A stretch of 64,000 nucleotides of DNA from Luidia sarsii. Taxonomy: Eukaryota; Echinodermata; Asteroidea; Paxillosida; Luidiidae. The stretch is taken from NCBI GenBank assembly GCA_949987565.1, contig OX465101.1:21813367-21877366 (forward strand). Reading direction: 5' to 3'. Position numbers and translations under genes: made by a program. Shown in pieces: positions 1-9,630 of this stretch (its first letter is position 1; each line of letters begins with the position of its first letter). Below the pieces are notes generated by a model. The model was not told the DNA's origin. It searched no databases and saw nothing but the letters and a program-made list of their open reading frames with translations.

Positions 1-442
1 AGGAATTTCCAACGATCGTTCAATTGAATTTCTTTTACTAATACCATACTCTAGGTCTGAAAAAAAATAGGATCTAATTTTTTCCCCACGGTTTTTCCCA
101 AGATGGTTGACGTTGAGTTTGACAAAGTATGGGAGCGATTCTGTTACCTTTGCAAATGGCGTACCCTACATTTAACCAAATGCAGTCCAACAAAACTGTT
201 GCTTGACTAACTGATGGATTGTATCGGTCAAAATCAATCCGGATGTCTCATGAATCGAAGCCTTGTGTTGGGTACGTGGCTTTGCCCAACACAATGCGCC
301 CAACGTGTATACTGTCTGGGCCTTCATTGGAAGCCCGTCTCGTTGCTCTATCCCTTAATCGAAGTTTCATTTCATGCCTGTCCTAGATTGGTGCTAATAA
401 AACAAAAGCCCAGCATATACATTTACCACTATGAACACCTAG

Positions 443-895
443 ACCGTGAAAAGGGGATGGAAATGTCATTTCGCCGTGAAACTAAAAAGTCACTGTGTTT
501 TCATGGTGCATTTTACAGTGAATTCACCGTGAAAATAATAGACTCTCTGACCTGATAAGGACATCTTCAAGTCACTAAAGAGACCGTGAAAAAACGTGAA
601 TATCTAGGGTAACAAGCTCCAACCTTGAGGGATGGCTAATTCAATTACCAGTAGGGACCACCAGCCCCCATAGAGGTACTGTATGGTGTCCTTGTTTTAT
701 TGTCACTCCCAGATACTTCTAAATTGCCTCTAGCCATTTACCACCAGGAATACGGCCTAGGAGAAAACACTGGTAAAAACACCGTGAAAATAACTTGGCT
801 AACTGTGTGCAGTGAAATAGGGGTGAAACACGGTGAATTTTCTTTTCACGGCTAAATGACATTTTTACCCCATTTTCACGGTTTAGATGTTACGA
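443..895. repeat. Cluster of inverted and direct ACCGTGAAAA motifs
   Basis: The string CCGTGAAA or its complement occurs many times here. The segment at about 443-540 reads like the complement of about 785-893: both start ACCGTGAAAA, go through AATGTCATTT and reach GCCGTGAAA in the same order. This makes a diverged inverted pair of roughly 100-base arms around a spacer of about 240 bases. CACCGTGAAAATAA occurs twice on the plus strand, at 525 and 781. I read this as a decayed non-autonomous inverted-repeat element or two facing copies of one. No open frame of interest lies inside it, and its ends are uncertain. Confidence 0.45.
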
Positions 896-1410
896 AACTC
901 TCCTTCGAACGTCCAGGAGCAATCCAGCAAACACCCATGCACGTTTGACCGGTAATAGGCCCTACTACACTGTGCGGACAAGTCTGCTTATTGGACTGGA
1001 CAACGTTCGCATTTAAATTACTTTGGGTGGTTTGGTTTCCTCATGACGCGGGGACCCAACTAAATGATAACAGCCTCTAAGTACAAGCGGAAGTTGAAAC
1101 TGCCGGAACTACTTTGTTGGGGGGTCAAACGTTGGCTCGCTTCTGATAACAGAAAGGACGCGTTGGCATACCAATTACTTCGCTAATCGGCGGTGATGCG
1201 GTTTCCCTGCCCCCTTTCCTGACCCCTGGATATGGCTGCAACTGCGCTGCAGCTCCGAACCCCAAAACACTCCAAACTGCCCCCCCCCTACGTCCATCTA
1301 CATTGACCGCTCGTCAAAAATAACAACGCCGCAGTCAAAAGGCGTAACCGTCAAAACAACATGCGCGCACCTTTTTTATTATTGTTGATCGTATCGTGTT
1401 TTTCGCTTTA
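896..1410. other. Unassigned single-copy-looking DNA
   Basis: No recognisable gene, RNA gene or repeat is seen here apart from a short run of C near 1280. It separates the CCGTGAAA cluster from the first purine tract. Confidence 0.5.
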
Positions 1411-1684
1411 GAGAAAGAGAGAGAGGGGGGAGTCAGGTGAATAGGGACAGCAGAAAGTGGGAGAGGGGGGAGAGAGAGGGGGTAGAGGGAGGGAGAGGGA
1501 CAGATAGATATGGAGGGAGAGGGACTGAGAGAGGTGGAGAAATCGAGGGAGAGAGAGAGGGAGAGAGAGAGAAAGAGAAAGAGAGAGAGACAGAGAGAAA
1601 GAGGGAGAGAGAAAACAAGAGAGAGATAAAGAGAGAGAGAGAGAGACAGAGCGAGAGAGAGACAGAGAGACAGAGACAGAGAGA
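1411..1684. repeat. (GA)n-rich purine tract
   Basis: The plus strand is almost pure purine, made of GAGA, GGGA and GAAA blocks with occasional CAGA units. Open frames on both strands here are artefacts of the repeat: Leu/Ser runs on the minus strand and Arg/Glu runs on the plus strand. Confidence 0.95.
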
Positions 1685-1989
1685 TGTTTTGCTCAACGTT
1701 GCATCTCTCCCATTCGGAACTATACTGGTGGTCAGATGACGCCACGTCCGGACTAGGCACCAATAACTACAGATAACATTCGATCCGTCCGCGCAGTCAT
1801 CACCTGACGCGGGTCCGACGTACACCGGTCATCGATTTTTTGGTTTTCCCACCCACTCCCCCGCCAAGTCCGTCAATATTCGCTCCAGTATTTTTTTCCT
1901 GTCCATTTTATGATTACACTCTCCCACCGAGGTATAGCTGCTTTGGTTAGGTCATCGCGGGTGGGTCGTTGGAAAGTCACGGGCAAGGG
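1685..1989. other. Unassigned spacer
   Basis: Mixed-composition sequence between two purine tracts. I see no gene or repeat in it. Confidence 0.5.
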
Positions 1990-2570
1990 CGGCCGAGGGG
2001 AGGCGAGAGGAAGAAGAGGAGGAGAAGGGGACGAGAAGCAAGAACAGGAGAAAGAGCAAGAGAAAAAGGGGAAGTGACATGGAGGGGACGAGGAGGAAAA
2101 GGATAAGAGAGAGGAGGATGATGGGAAGGAAGATATAGAGAAGGAGGTAGTAATTATATAGGAGGAGAGGGAAGATGAGGGGGGAGAGGAGAAAGGGGAG
2201 AGGAGGGGAGATTGAAACGAAGAAAGAAGTTGGAAAAGAACAAGAACGATGAAGAGAAGTGGTAGAAGGAGACGGGGAGGTGGAGGAGGAGAAAGAGGAG
2301 GTTGGGAAGGAGGATATCTAGGAGGAATATGAGGAGGAGAAAGAAGATGAGGAGGGGAAGAGAAGGAAGGGGAGAGGAGTAGAGGGTGAAAGGGAACAAA
2401 AGTAGAGAAAGTGGTAGAAAGGTGACGGGGGAGGAGGAGGAGAATGAGGCGGAGGAGGAAGATGAGGAGGTTGAGAAGGAGGGGAAGGTGCGCAATGAGG
2501 AAAATGATTTAGGAGGAGGAGGAATATGTGGAGGTGGAAATTAAAATGAAGAGGGGGAAGGAGGACATTG
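1990..2570. repeat. Degenerate (GGA)n/(GAA)n purine tract
   Basis: The plus strand is purine-rich for nearly 600 bases, with GAGGAG, GAAGA and GGGGA words and few pyrimidines. Two segments (about 2130-2290 and 2310-2480) resemble each other, both carrying AGGAGG, AGAAGTGG/AAAGTGG and GACGGGG in order, which suggests an internal duplication of an older tract. Confidence 0.85.
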
Positions 2571-2875
2571 CCAGTCGTCCGGCAATCCATCCGATGAAAC
2601 AGATCCTCTAAAGCAATGGGTTAAGCGACATCCGATTCCAATGGGGATGGGTGAGGTGGGGACGATAGGGTTGAGAGGACGAAAACACGGCCGGTCAGAG
2701 GAAACAGAAACACGCCGTAGCCGAAAATCGAAAGTGGGAGCAGCAGGTCCCGACTTATTTAGAGACTCGAGGCCAAGCGAGGCAAAGCGAGGTAAAGCGC
2801 CGCTTGGCTCTCCTGAATAAATACGATTAGTGGAAAGGGCTGGGACGAGGACGTCACGGCAAGTCCCCCAGCTCA
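2571..2875. other. Unassigned spacer with a short GCGAGGCAAA repeat
   Basis: This sits between two purine tracts. Around 2770-2800 there are three imperfect copies of a ten-base GCGAGGCAAA-like word. No gene is supported. Confidence 0.45.
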
Positions 2876-3760
2876 AGAGACAGGGCGGAAGGGGGAGGGA
2901 GACGGCGACAGAGAGAGACAGAGAGAGGCGGAGAGAGAATGAGAGAGCGAGAGGGGGAGAGAGGGAGAGGGGAAGATATGGAGAGAGGGAGATAGGGAGA
3001 TAGGGAGATAGGGAGAGGGAGAGGGGAGGGAGATAGGGAGATAGGGAGTGAGGAGAGGAGTAAGGGAAAGAGGCAGAGAGAGGGATAGAGGGGAGAGGGA
3101 CATAGGAAGATATGGAGATAGGGAGATAAGGAGAGAGAGGGGGAGATGGAGTGAGGGAGAGAGAGGGGAGAGAGGGAGGGAGAGAGAGGGAGAGAGGGGA
3201 TGGGGAGGGAGAGGAGAGATATAGAGAGATGGGGAGAGGGGAGAGAGGGAGAGAGGGGAGAGAGAGAGAGCAGGAGGGAGAGGTATATAGAGAATGGGAG
3301 AACTAAAGAGATGAGGGAGGGATACATAGAATGAATAACAGAGGGAGAGAGATGGAGAAAGATAGAGAGGATATGAAAAGAGCGAGGTGGAGGAGAGAGA
3401 ACGAAAGAGAGAGGGAAAGGGATATAGATAATGAAAGAGTGTGAGAGATAGAGGGAGAGAGAAATAGAGAGAGGGAGAGATATATGTATTGAGGAAATAA
3501 GAGGAAGAAGGGAAAAGGGAGGCAGAGAGAAAGCGAGGTGGGGGGGAGACAATGAGATAGAAGGGAGAGGGATAGCTTATAGATATTGAGAGCGAGTGTG
3601 TAAGGGAGGGGGTAGAGACGGGAGGGTAACATATATATACAGAGTGAGAGAGAAGGGAGAGAGATGGGAGAAAGGTGGAGGGGGAGGGAGAGAGAACAAG
3701 AGAGAGGAATTAAAGAAATGCAGAGAGAGAGAGAGCGAGGGGGAGAGAGAATGGAAGCAC
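2876..3760. repeat. Long (GA)n / GGGAGATA purine tract
   Basis: About 885 bases of nearly uninterrupted purine on the plus strand. Subregions are tandem copies of GATAGGGA (2985-3060) and GAGAGGGA. The frames of more than 200 codons read from the minus strand are Ser/Leu/Pro repeats and are not genes. Long mirror-like purine runs of this sort can adopt triplex structures, which is known for GA tracts in general and is not shown here. Confidence 0.95.
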
Positions 3761-3867
3761 CACGATAAAAGGCGCAATATCAAATCAGCAGGGATGGGCT
3801 CCCCCCGGAAGAGTCATGGTAAATAGCCCCAAGGCCAATCAGGGGCTCGGGCAATTATTCCTGATTT

Positions 3868-3959
<92 letters not shown>
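3868..3959. repeat. (GGCT)n microsatellite, about 23 copies
   Basis: An essentially perfect tetranucleotide array of GGCT. It opens artificial frames of Ala-Gly-Trp-Leu on the plus strand and Ala-Ser-Gln-Pro on the minus strand. Its lack of substitutions indicates recent expansion compared with the degenerate tracts nearby. Confidence 0.98.
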
Positions 3960-5233
3960 CGAAGAGGAGGCCCTCCTCATGCGACGGTCCGTCGACCTTC
4001 AACCCCACCCACCCCCTCACCGCCGTCCCTCCCTTCGCCGATCGCCCGGCTGGACTCATGCTCAGACAGGGGAGGAGGAGGGGGAAGGCATCCAGAAGGT
4101 TTGTTATCGTTCCTCGCCGTCCGTCCCAAAGCAGCCCCGCGGTTCCGCACTCTCCATTCTCCGACAGAGCATCCGCCAGCCAAGATCTTCCGCAGGCCAG
4201 CCAAGGAATCGTCCGGGACAGAGCTAGAGGAACCTCGAGGAGACGGTCTCTCCGCTATCACTAATAGTCTCCCTGAGCTCATCTCTGGGTCAATCTCCGG
4301 CGCGTAAGACGGTTTTAAAAGTCTGGTGTTTTTTTGTTTCGTCTTCTGAGTTGGCAGGCCTCTATACACCCGTGGTTATTAATGGTTGTTTGGGTTTATT
4401 CTACTGGCAGACGGGACGAACGCCGCCGCGCGGATGAGCTACGCGCGAATTGGTGCAACACCAAAGGTTGCACCGTAAACAAGGGCAACATATGACCACA
4501 GAGATCTTAACCGACACATCGCCCGACTCGGGTGCAAAAAAATCAACATACTAAACATGTTTGGCCAATTCTTTCCTGACTATCAGATTTGCGGAGTTCA
4601 AATCAATTACCCCAAACTTCCAACATTTCAGAGCGAAGCCAGGCAAACGATTTTGCCGAGTGTATAGCCTTTTTTCCCCGCTCTAAATGCATAATTACTG
4701 TCCGCCACAACGGGCCACTAAAAATGATTAACTTCCTTCGCATGAATGCCCCCCGAGTCTTGTGGGAGCTTCTTGGCCCAAGATTTGTCCGGCTAAGCGT
4801 CTTCAACCCCCCCCCCCCACCACCTTTCTGGATTTCTGGACAGAAAGACCTACAGCACGTCCAAGGCGGTCTCTACGGTACTGCATCGGGCGGAGATCAA
4901 TGCCAAACGCACGCGAACCACGGCACTGCGGCACTACCACGCCGGATCTAAGCTGTATACACGGCTCGCAGACAGCACCGCTGACATTCCCACACGCAAC
5001 AAACTGTGTCCGCAGGTGTGTGTGTGTGTGTGTGTACGAGCGCGTACGCAGTCGTCCCAGCAGCCCTTGGGTATTTAGAATAGAAGTTTGGTTCGCACAC
5101 AACATTTACGCATACGAGCTACGGGCAGGGGAATGGCGTGCGCAAGCTATGAGCGGAGAAGGGCGGAGAATGCATTTCGGATATCACTAGCAACGGTATA
5201 TTCCGCAAAGCGCCACACGGTATTTTCTGAAGA
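3960..5233. other. Unassigned DNA, CpG-rich at its left end
   Basis: The first 350 bases are GC- and CpG-rich. Overlapping open frames there (up to 163 codons) start in the GGCT array and have no domain. The remainder is mixed sequence with a run of C near 4808 and a small GT array. No splice-bounded coding region could be recognised. Confidence 0.4.
5016..5035. repeat. (GT)n microsatellite
   Basis: Ten consecutive GT units, ending in GTACGAGCGCGTACGC. Confidence 0.95.
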
Positions 5234-5726
5234 CCGGTGTAACGGTCTGATCCGGGCCCCATGCTCAGATGAGACCGTTACCATAATGGATAAAAACGTC
5301 ATGCGCAGTGCGCGTAGAAGTTGTCCATTTTGAAGGCCGTGCTGAGTCGATACGGCCATTGGCATTGTAGCGCTTTCAGGTACGTTCGTTGACCCGTAGT
5401 TGACCCGTAGTTCAACAACGCTCAGTACGGAGCCTAGTCTCTAGGCCTTGAACTTGGAGTTTTACATTGGGGAAGAAATGCTACATTGTCCCCCGTAATG
5501 AGGGTGCATCGATTGGCTTTATACAATCAAAAGCAAAATATAGTTTTACAAACTGTTTGTTCGCGGATAATCATAAAGTCACATGAAGGGCGCCCCCCAC
5601 GTGCTTGGTTCACTGACTCATCTGAGCACGCTGAGCAGCTGAGAACGTTGCTGCAACGTGCTGAGGTGAGCCAGCGACATCACGGCTCAATTCAGCACGG
5701 GGGCCCGTCTGAGATCGTTACACCGG
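5234..5726 (+). mobile_element. CCGG-flanked inverted-repeat element, copy A
   Basis: One of three copies in this window, the others being 21173-21686 (opposite strand) and 56085-56560. It starts CCGGTGTAACGGTCTGA and ends TCTGAGATCGTTACACCGG, so the termini are inverted repeats of about 13 bases (TGTARCGRTCTSA) next to CCGG on both sides. Shared internal landmarks are ATGCTCAGATGAGACCGTTA near the left end, GCGCAGTGCG, TTGACCCGTAGTT (partly doubled in this copy) and CACGTGCTTGGTTCACTGAC near the right end. It has no coding capacity, so it is a non-autonomous DNA element. The superfamily is not known to me. The right-hand CCGG is followed by A here, rather than T as in the other copies. Confidence 0.85.
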
Positions 5727-6440
5727 ACTCAGATGATGTCTGTACCGTCGGCCAACGACTTGGTCAAGGCTACGATGGGTGGCGAGTCTAGGATTAGTCT
5801 AGGAAAAAAAAAACATGACGGGTCCCCTCCTGGACCGACGGTGGTCGGGCAGAGCGCATGGGCGGGTGCGTTCATTGCTCGCGGTTCACTCACGCACGAG
5901 TGGCCAGCTCCACCCCCACCCCACGACAAATGGGACAAACAGCTAGGAAAGGGATGCTAGCGAAGAAACTCCACCTTCTCCCCCCCCCCCCCAAAAAAAA
6001 AAAAAAAAAAAGAGGAAAAAAAACAGAAGAGAAAAACCCTCCGTAAGGTCGCCGATGTTTGTCGCCAATAAAGCCAGGGTCACTGCCGAGTAACAACGCA
6101 GTGAACGTGTCAACAGGAATCCACCGAGCCGATGCTCGGTCATTCTGCAGGAAACTGAGGGACAGGCAGGGGCTGTCTACTCCAAGGGCTGGTTTCACGA
6201 CTGTCGTGCACCGTGCAGAAAAAAAAACAAACCAAGAATCCCTCAATAACCTTGAAATGTTTGCTACTGAGCCACGCGACAAAACGGGAGTCGACGTCTG
6301 ATTCAAAGCAAAGTCATTACCGAACCCATTCCCGCACGGAACGGCAACCGCCGTGGTGTTGGTAATTATGTTAAAGTTATACCTCTCACACCAAAAATCC
6401 GCATCCAAATGACCTTCGTCTCCGTCCCGACAAAACCTTA
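5727..6440. other. Unassigned DNA with a poly-C/poly-A junction
   Basis: It contains a 13-C run joined to a 19-A run at 5980-6011, which makes a short Phe-rich artefact frame on the minus strand. No gene is supported. The 172-codon minus-strand frame crossing this run has no recognisable domain. Confidence 0.4.
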
Positions 6441-6712
6441 AGAATGCAGGCTGTGGTTTGTCGGCGAATTGAAGGGTTTGCTGACACTCTGCCTTTGAGA
6501 AAGGTCCTGCTATAGGATCGAAACGTCAGGCCCACTAAATGTTGAGGTCTGTTGACTTGTTAAGCACCGTGGGAGCATTCTCCAGGAAACTGAGGGCCAA
6601 AGCTTGTTTGGAGATTATATATATACTCGTGACATTTAAACGGGAATGAGAAATGTGACCAAAGCCTAAGCCCGACCCTAAGCCCGACCCTTACATTTCG
6701 TAGACGCCCTGT
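6441..6712 (+). repeat. Dispersed repeat tail, copy 1 (pair with 24147-24315)
   Basis: Three landmarks occur in the same order here and at 24147-24315: CAGGCTGTGGTTTGTCG near the start, GAGAAAT followed by GACC(A/G)AAGCCTAAG, and CATTTCGTA(G/A)ACG near the end. Copy 1 is longer by about 100 bases and includes a hairpin at 6491-6533 that copy 2 lacks. I infer the 3' part of a retroelement, by analogy with the hairpin plus GAAACGTC tails seen elsewhere in the window. Confidence 0.55.
6491..6533 (+). other. Hammerhead-like hairpin with GAAACGTC tail
   Basis: The sequence reads GCCT, TTGAGAAA, hairpin GGTCCT-GCTAT-AGGATC, GAAACGTC, AGGCCC. The hairpin stem has six pairs (one G-T), and flanking GCCT can pair with AGGC. 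This order (helix, CUGANGA-like segment, helix, GAAA, UC-containing cut site, helix) resembles a hammerhead ribozyme of the type known in Penelope-like elements. The first core segment is off consensus (TTGAGAA instead of CTGANGA) and one base is extra, so activity is doubtful. Related sites are at 35169, 61826 and 61965. Confidence 0.4.
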
Positions 6713-6756
6713 GCGCGCGCACGCGTGTGTGTGTGTGTGTGTGTGGGGGGGGGGGG
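6713..6756. repeat. GCGCGCAC-(GT)n-G run
   Basis: An alternating purine-pyrimidine stretch (CGCGCGCACGCGTGTG and on) that runs into 11 or more G. Alternating CG/GT DNA is prone to the Z form in general. Confidence 0.9.
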
Positions 6757-7479
6757 CTTACATAAGGTGGGTTGTGGGGTACTGGAACAATGGGTGGGTA
6801 CTCAGAACAATGGGCCCGCTCCTTGTGGGGTACATTGTTGGTACCCCATAAGGTTTTTCATAAGGTTATTTGGAATTAACTCAAAAAGGAGGAATTTCAG
6901 AGGGATGTTTATCCGTCGCAAATAGAACTATATTATATAAGGGACGTTCGCTAGAAATTTCAGCCTAGGAAAGTGATTCTGGTTCGAAAGGGAGCGATTT
7001 GAATTAGGCCCTTCTGGGAGTATTTTTTTAGTACACGAGAACAAAGGAAATACCCCACAAGTATACGCGTGTAAGGGTGCGTGTGTGTGTGTGCGTGTGT
7101 CACAGACCGGAAGCCCGCCGGGACGCGCCAGTGAGGGCGATGCCGATCTCTGGCACGAGACGGGTACCCGGGGCGAGGTCATCACAATCAGGTCTGTCGG
7201 CGGGTTTCGTCGCGACTTTCGCCTCGGCGTTCGGGCTCCCGATTCCCCGGCACGAAGTAGCCCAACAAACACAGCACACAATCCGCACACATGCGCGCTG
7301 GTGCGATCCTCAAGGCTCCATTGACTTTTAATACGAGGAAGTTTCTTGCGCCAAAGACACCGCTGAATTAAGCATACAGCTCGAGCTTTCTTTTGATTTT
7401 TTTTTTTTTACATTCAATTCAGCGCGTGAGTGGATGACCTATTTCCGCCAATGTCTGGTTGTGTTTTGTGTCACGGTTC
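6757..7479. other. Unassigned DNA
   Basis: It includes short repeats of a GGGTAC-centred word (6775-6850) and a small TG array at 7076-7101. The overlapping frames at 7077-7331 have no domain and are GC-biased noise. No gene is supported. Confidence 0.4.
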
Positions 7480-7544
7480 GCTCTATATGGTTGGTGCGTA
7501 GAGCTCTATATGGTTGGTGCATAGAGCTCTATATGGTTGGTGCA
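7480..7544. repeat. 21-bp SacI-site minisatellite, left block
   Basis: Three units of a repeat whose core is AGAGCTCTATATGGTTGGTGC. It is separated from the main array at 7820 by an insertion that includes a palindromic element. Confidence 0.9.
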
Positions 7545-7550
7545 AAGGCC

Positions 7551-7676
7551 GCGTCCGAATGTGTCGGCTACGGCCGAAAATAATGCACACTTCTACGGGG
7601 ATTGTAAGTCGCCACTAGCTTCTGGCTTCTATGGATCCGTGTGTAACTGGAGCCATAGCCGATTCATTCGGACACG
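7551..7676. mobile_element. Small palindromic insertion splitting the minisatellite
   Basis: Left arm 7552-7576 (GCGTCCGAATGTGTCGGCTA...) and right arm 7651-7676 are inverted copies with few mismatches, both containing TCCGAATG and TCGGCTAYGG. The spacer is about 75 bases. GCACACTTCT is repeated inside (7583) and just outside (7689). The rest of the interruption, up to 7819, is unassigned. A MITE-like insertion into the array is the simplest reading. Confidence 0.5.
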
Positions 7677-7819
7677 GTCATTACTCGCACACTTCTGCCG
7701 TCGTTTTGTGCAGCTGCGGATACCAATTACCGCGCTTGTCAAGAGTGGCGGATTGCGTCTCCGGGAAACGTGGCCCGTACACAAAGCAGGACGACATGGA
7801 CGAGAAAAGCGGTGAACAT

Positions 7820-8542
7820 CTGGTTGGTGCGTAGAGCTCTATGGTTGGTGCATATAGAGCTCTATGGTTGGTGCATAGAGCTCTTTATGGTTGGTGCATA
7901 GAGCTCTTTATGGTTGGTGCATAGAGCTCTATGGTTGGTGAATAGAGCTCTATGGTTGGTGCATGGAGCTCTATATGTTTGGTGCATAGAGCTCTATGGT
8001 TGGTGCATAGGGCTCTTTATGGTTGGTGCATAGAGTTCTATGTTTGGTGCATAGAGCTCTATGGTTGGTGCATAGGGCTCTTTATGGTTGGTGCATAGAG
8101 TTCTATGGTTGGTGCATAGAGCTCTATGGTTGCTGAATATACCTCTATGGTTGGTGAATAGAGCTCTATGGTTGCTGCATGGAGCTCTATATGTTTGGTG
8201 CATAGAGCTCTATGGTTGGTGCATAGAGCTCTATGGTTGGTGCATAGAGCTCTATAGTTGGTGAATAGAGCTCTATGGTTGGTGCATAGAGCTCTATGGT
8301 TGGTGCATAGAGCTCTATGGTTGGTGCATAGAGCTCTATGGTTGGTGCATAGAGCTCTATGGTTGGTGCATAGAGCTCAGTCTATGGCTGGTGCATAGAC
8401 CTCTATGGTTGGTGCATAGAGCTCTATGGTTGGTGAATATAGCTCTATGGTTGGTGAATATAGCTCTATGGATGGTGCATAGAGCTCTATGGTTGCTGCA
8501 TATAGAGCTATATGGTTGGTGCATAGAGCTCTATGGTTGATA
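7820..8542. repeat. 21-bp SacI-site minisatellite, main array (about 34 units)
   Basis: Each unit is TAGAGCTCTA followed by TGGTTGGTGCA. The first ten bases are a perfect palindrome with a GAGCTC (SacI) site. Variants include TTTATGG, TATGTTTGG, GGTGAATA and GGAGCTC. Some variant pairs recur about 140 bases apart (the GGTGAATA/TATGTTT group at 7937-7985 and again at 8155-8200), which suggests block duplication. Minus-strand frames spell a Tyr-Ala-Pro-Thr-Ile-Glu-Leu repeat, which is a by-product of the 21-base period. Confidence 0.97.
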
Positions 8543-9016
8543 CAAGAGGTCGGCAGAGTGAGGAGGACGAGGAAGGGATGCATGGAGGGATCTGGACAAA
8601 TCTGCACACTGCTCAGCTGCCTCCATTATAAACACCTTGAACACCTACAACTCCAACGTAGGGCCGTGTAATAGAGAAAGTACTCGCTTCGGTGCTGCAA
8701 ATTACTCCATGATCCATAGCGACGTGTACCATTACACATCGTTATCATGTGAAATCCAAGCCACTATAATCATATAACCCAAAGTGGGTCAGGGGACATC
8801 TTAACGAATGAACCTCGTATAATAATTATTCTCAGCCATCATTTAAAATGAAAAAAGATCACCTCACCTCAACGTAATAAAAAAAAAACCAGATAACTCA
8901 CTGAGAGGTCGGAAAAGGGCACGGTCGGGTAGAATTCTAAGGGGACTTTAATTTCAGGGAAGTAGGCCGGTTTTGTATAGTAGGACTTAAGCACGGGACA
9001 CTGTTTGGTCTGACGA

Positions 9017-9038
9017 GGGGGAGGGGGCGGGGTTGGGG
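9017..9038 (+). other. G-quadruplex motif
   Basis: Four G runs (5, 5, 4 and 4) are separated by loops A, C and TT, which matches the usual intramolecular G4 pattern. Confidence 0.6.
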
Positions 9039-9610
9039 AGGTGGTCAGACTTCTCGATGCGTTTCTGATGTCTTCATTGAAATCTGCGGGCTGCGATATG
9101 GGATTGGTGGAGAGGAAAAAAAGGGGGAAAATCCCCGTGGGTGAGTCTGATCCCATTGGAATGAAAGCACGATGAGGGGTACTGATTAAATAGCCCCTAG
9201 GCAGTGGGAGAAAAACGAATTAAAATAACCCCGGAGGAGTCCCCCCAAAAATCCTCGCCCTAATCCTATAAAGAGCTCCCCTCCCCCTCCCTGTCCGCGC
9301 GTCTTGCTGAGCCTAGTGCCGTTCGCGTCTATACGGTCTGACACACCTCAAGCAGGATCTCGGCTGCTCTCTACCCCCTCTCTTGACGTCGATGTAGCCA
9401 GAGCGACGGCCAGGACAAGCAAGGAGGGGGAGGGAGGGACGGGAGTTGATCCGCGGTCGGCGTCCCGGCGGCCGTGTTTATAAAACCAGGAGTCGGTTCA
9501 GGCGGTACGTTCCCCGTATGGCTCGGTGGTGTGAACGCCTTCGCTCTCCCTAACTCGGTGATTTAACGCCAATCCAGACTAGCTCGAATCGCCGGGGAAA
9601 AAATGGCGGC

Positions 9611-9630
9611 GGGGGTGGGTGGGGGTGGGG
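9611..9630 (+). other. G-quadruplex motif with single-base loops
   Basis: Runs of 5, 3, 5 and 4 G are joined by three single T loops. Single-base loops give the most stable class of G4, so this is the strongest candidate in the window. Confidence 0.65.

Noticed and set aside
7820..8542. CRISPR-like regular array
   Set aside because: The 21-base units are contiguous without unique spacers, and the DNA is eukaryotic in character. It is a minisatellite.
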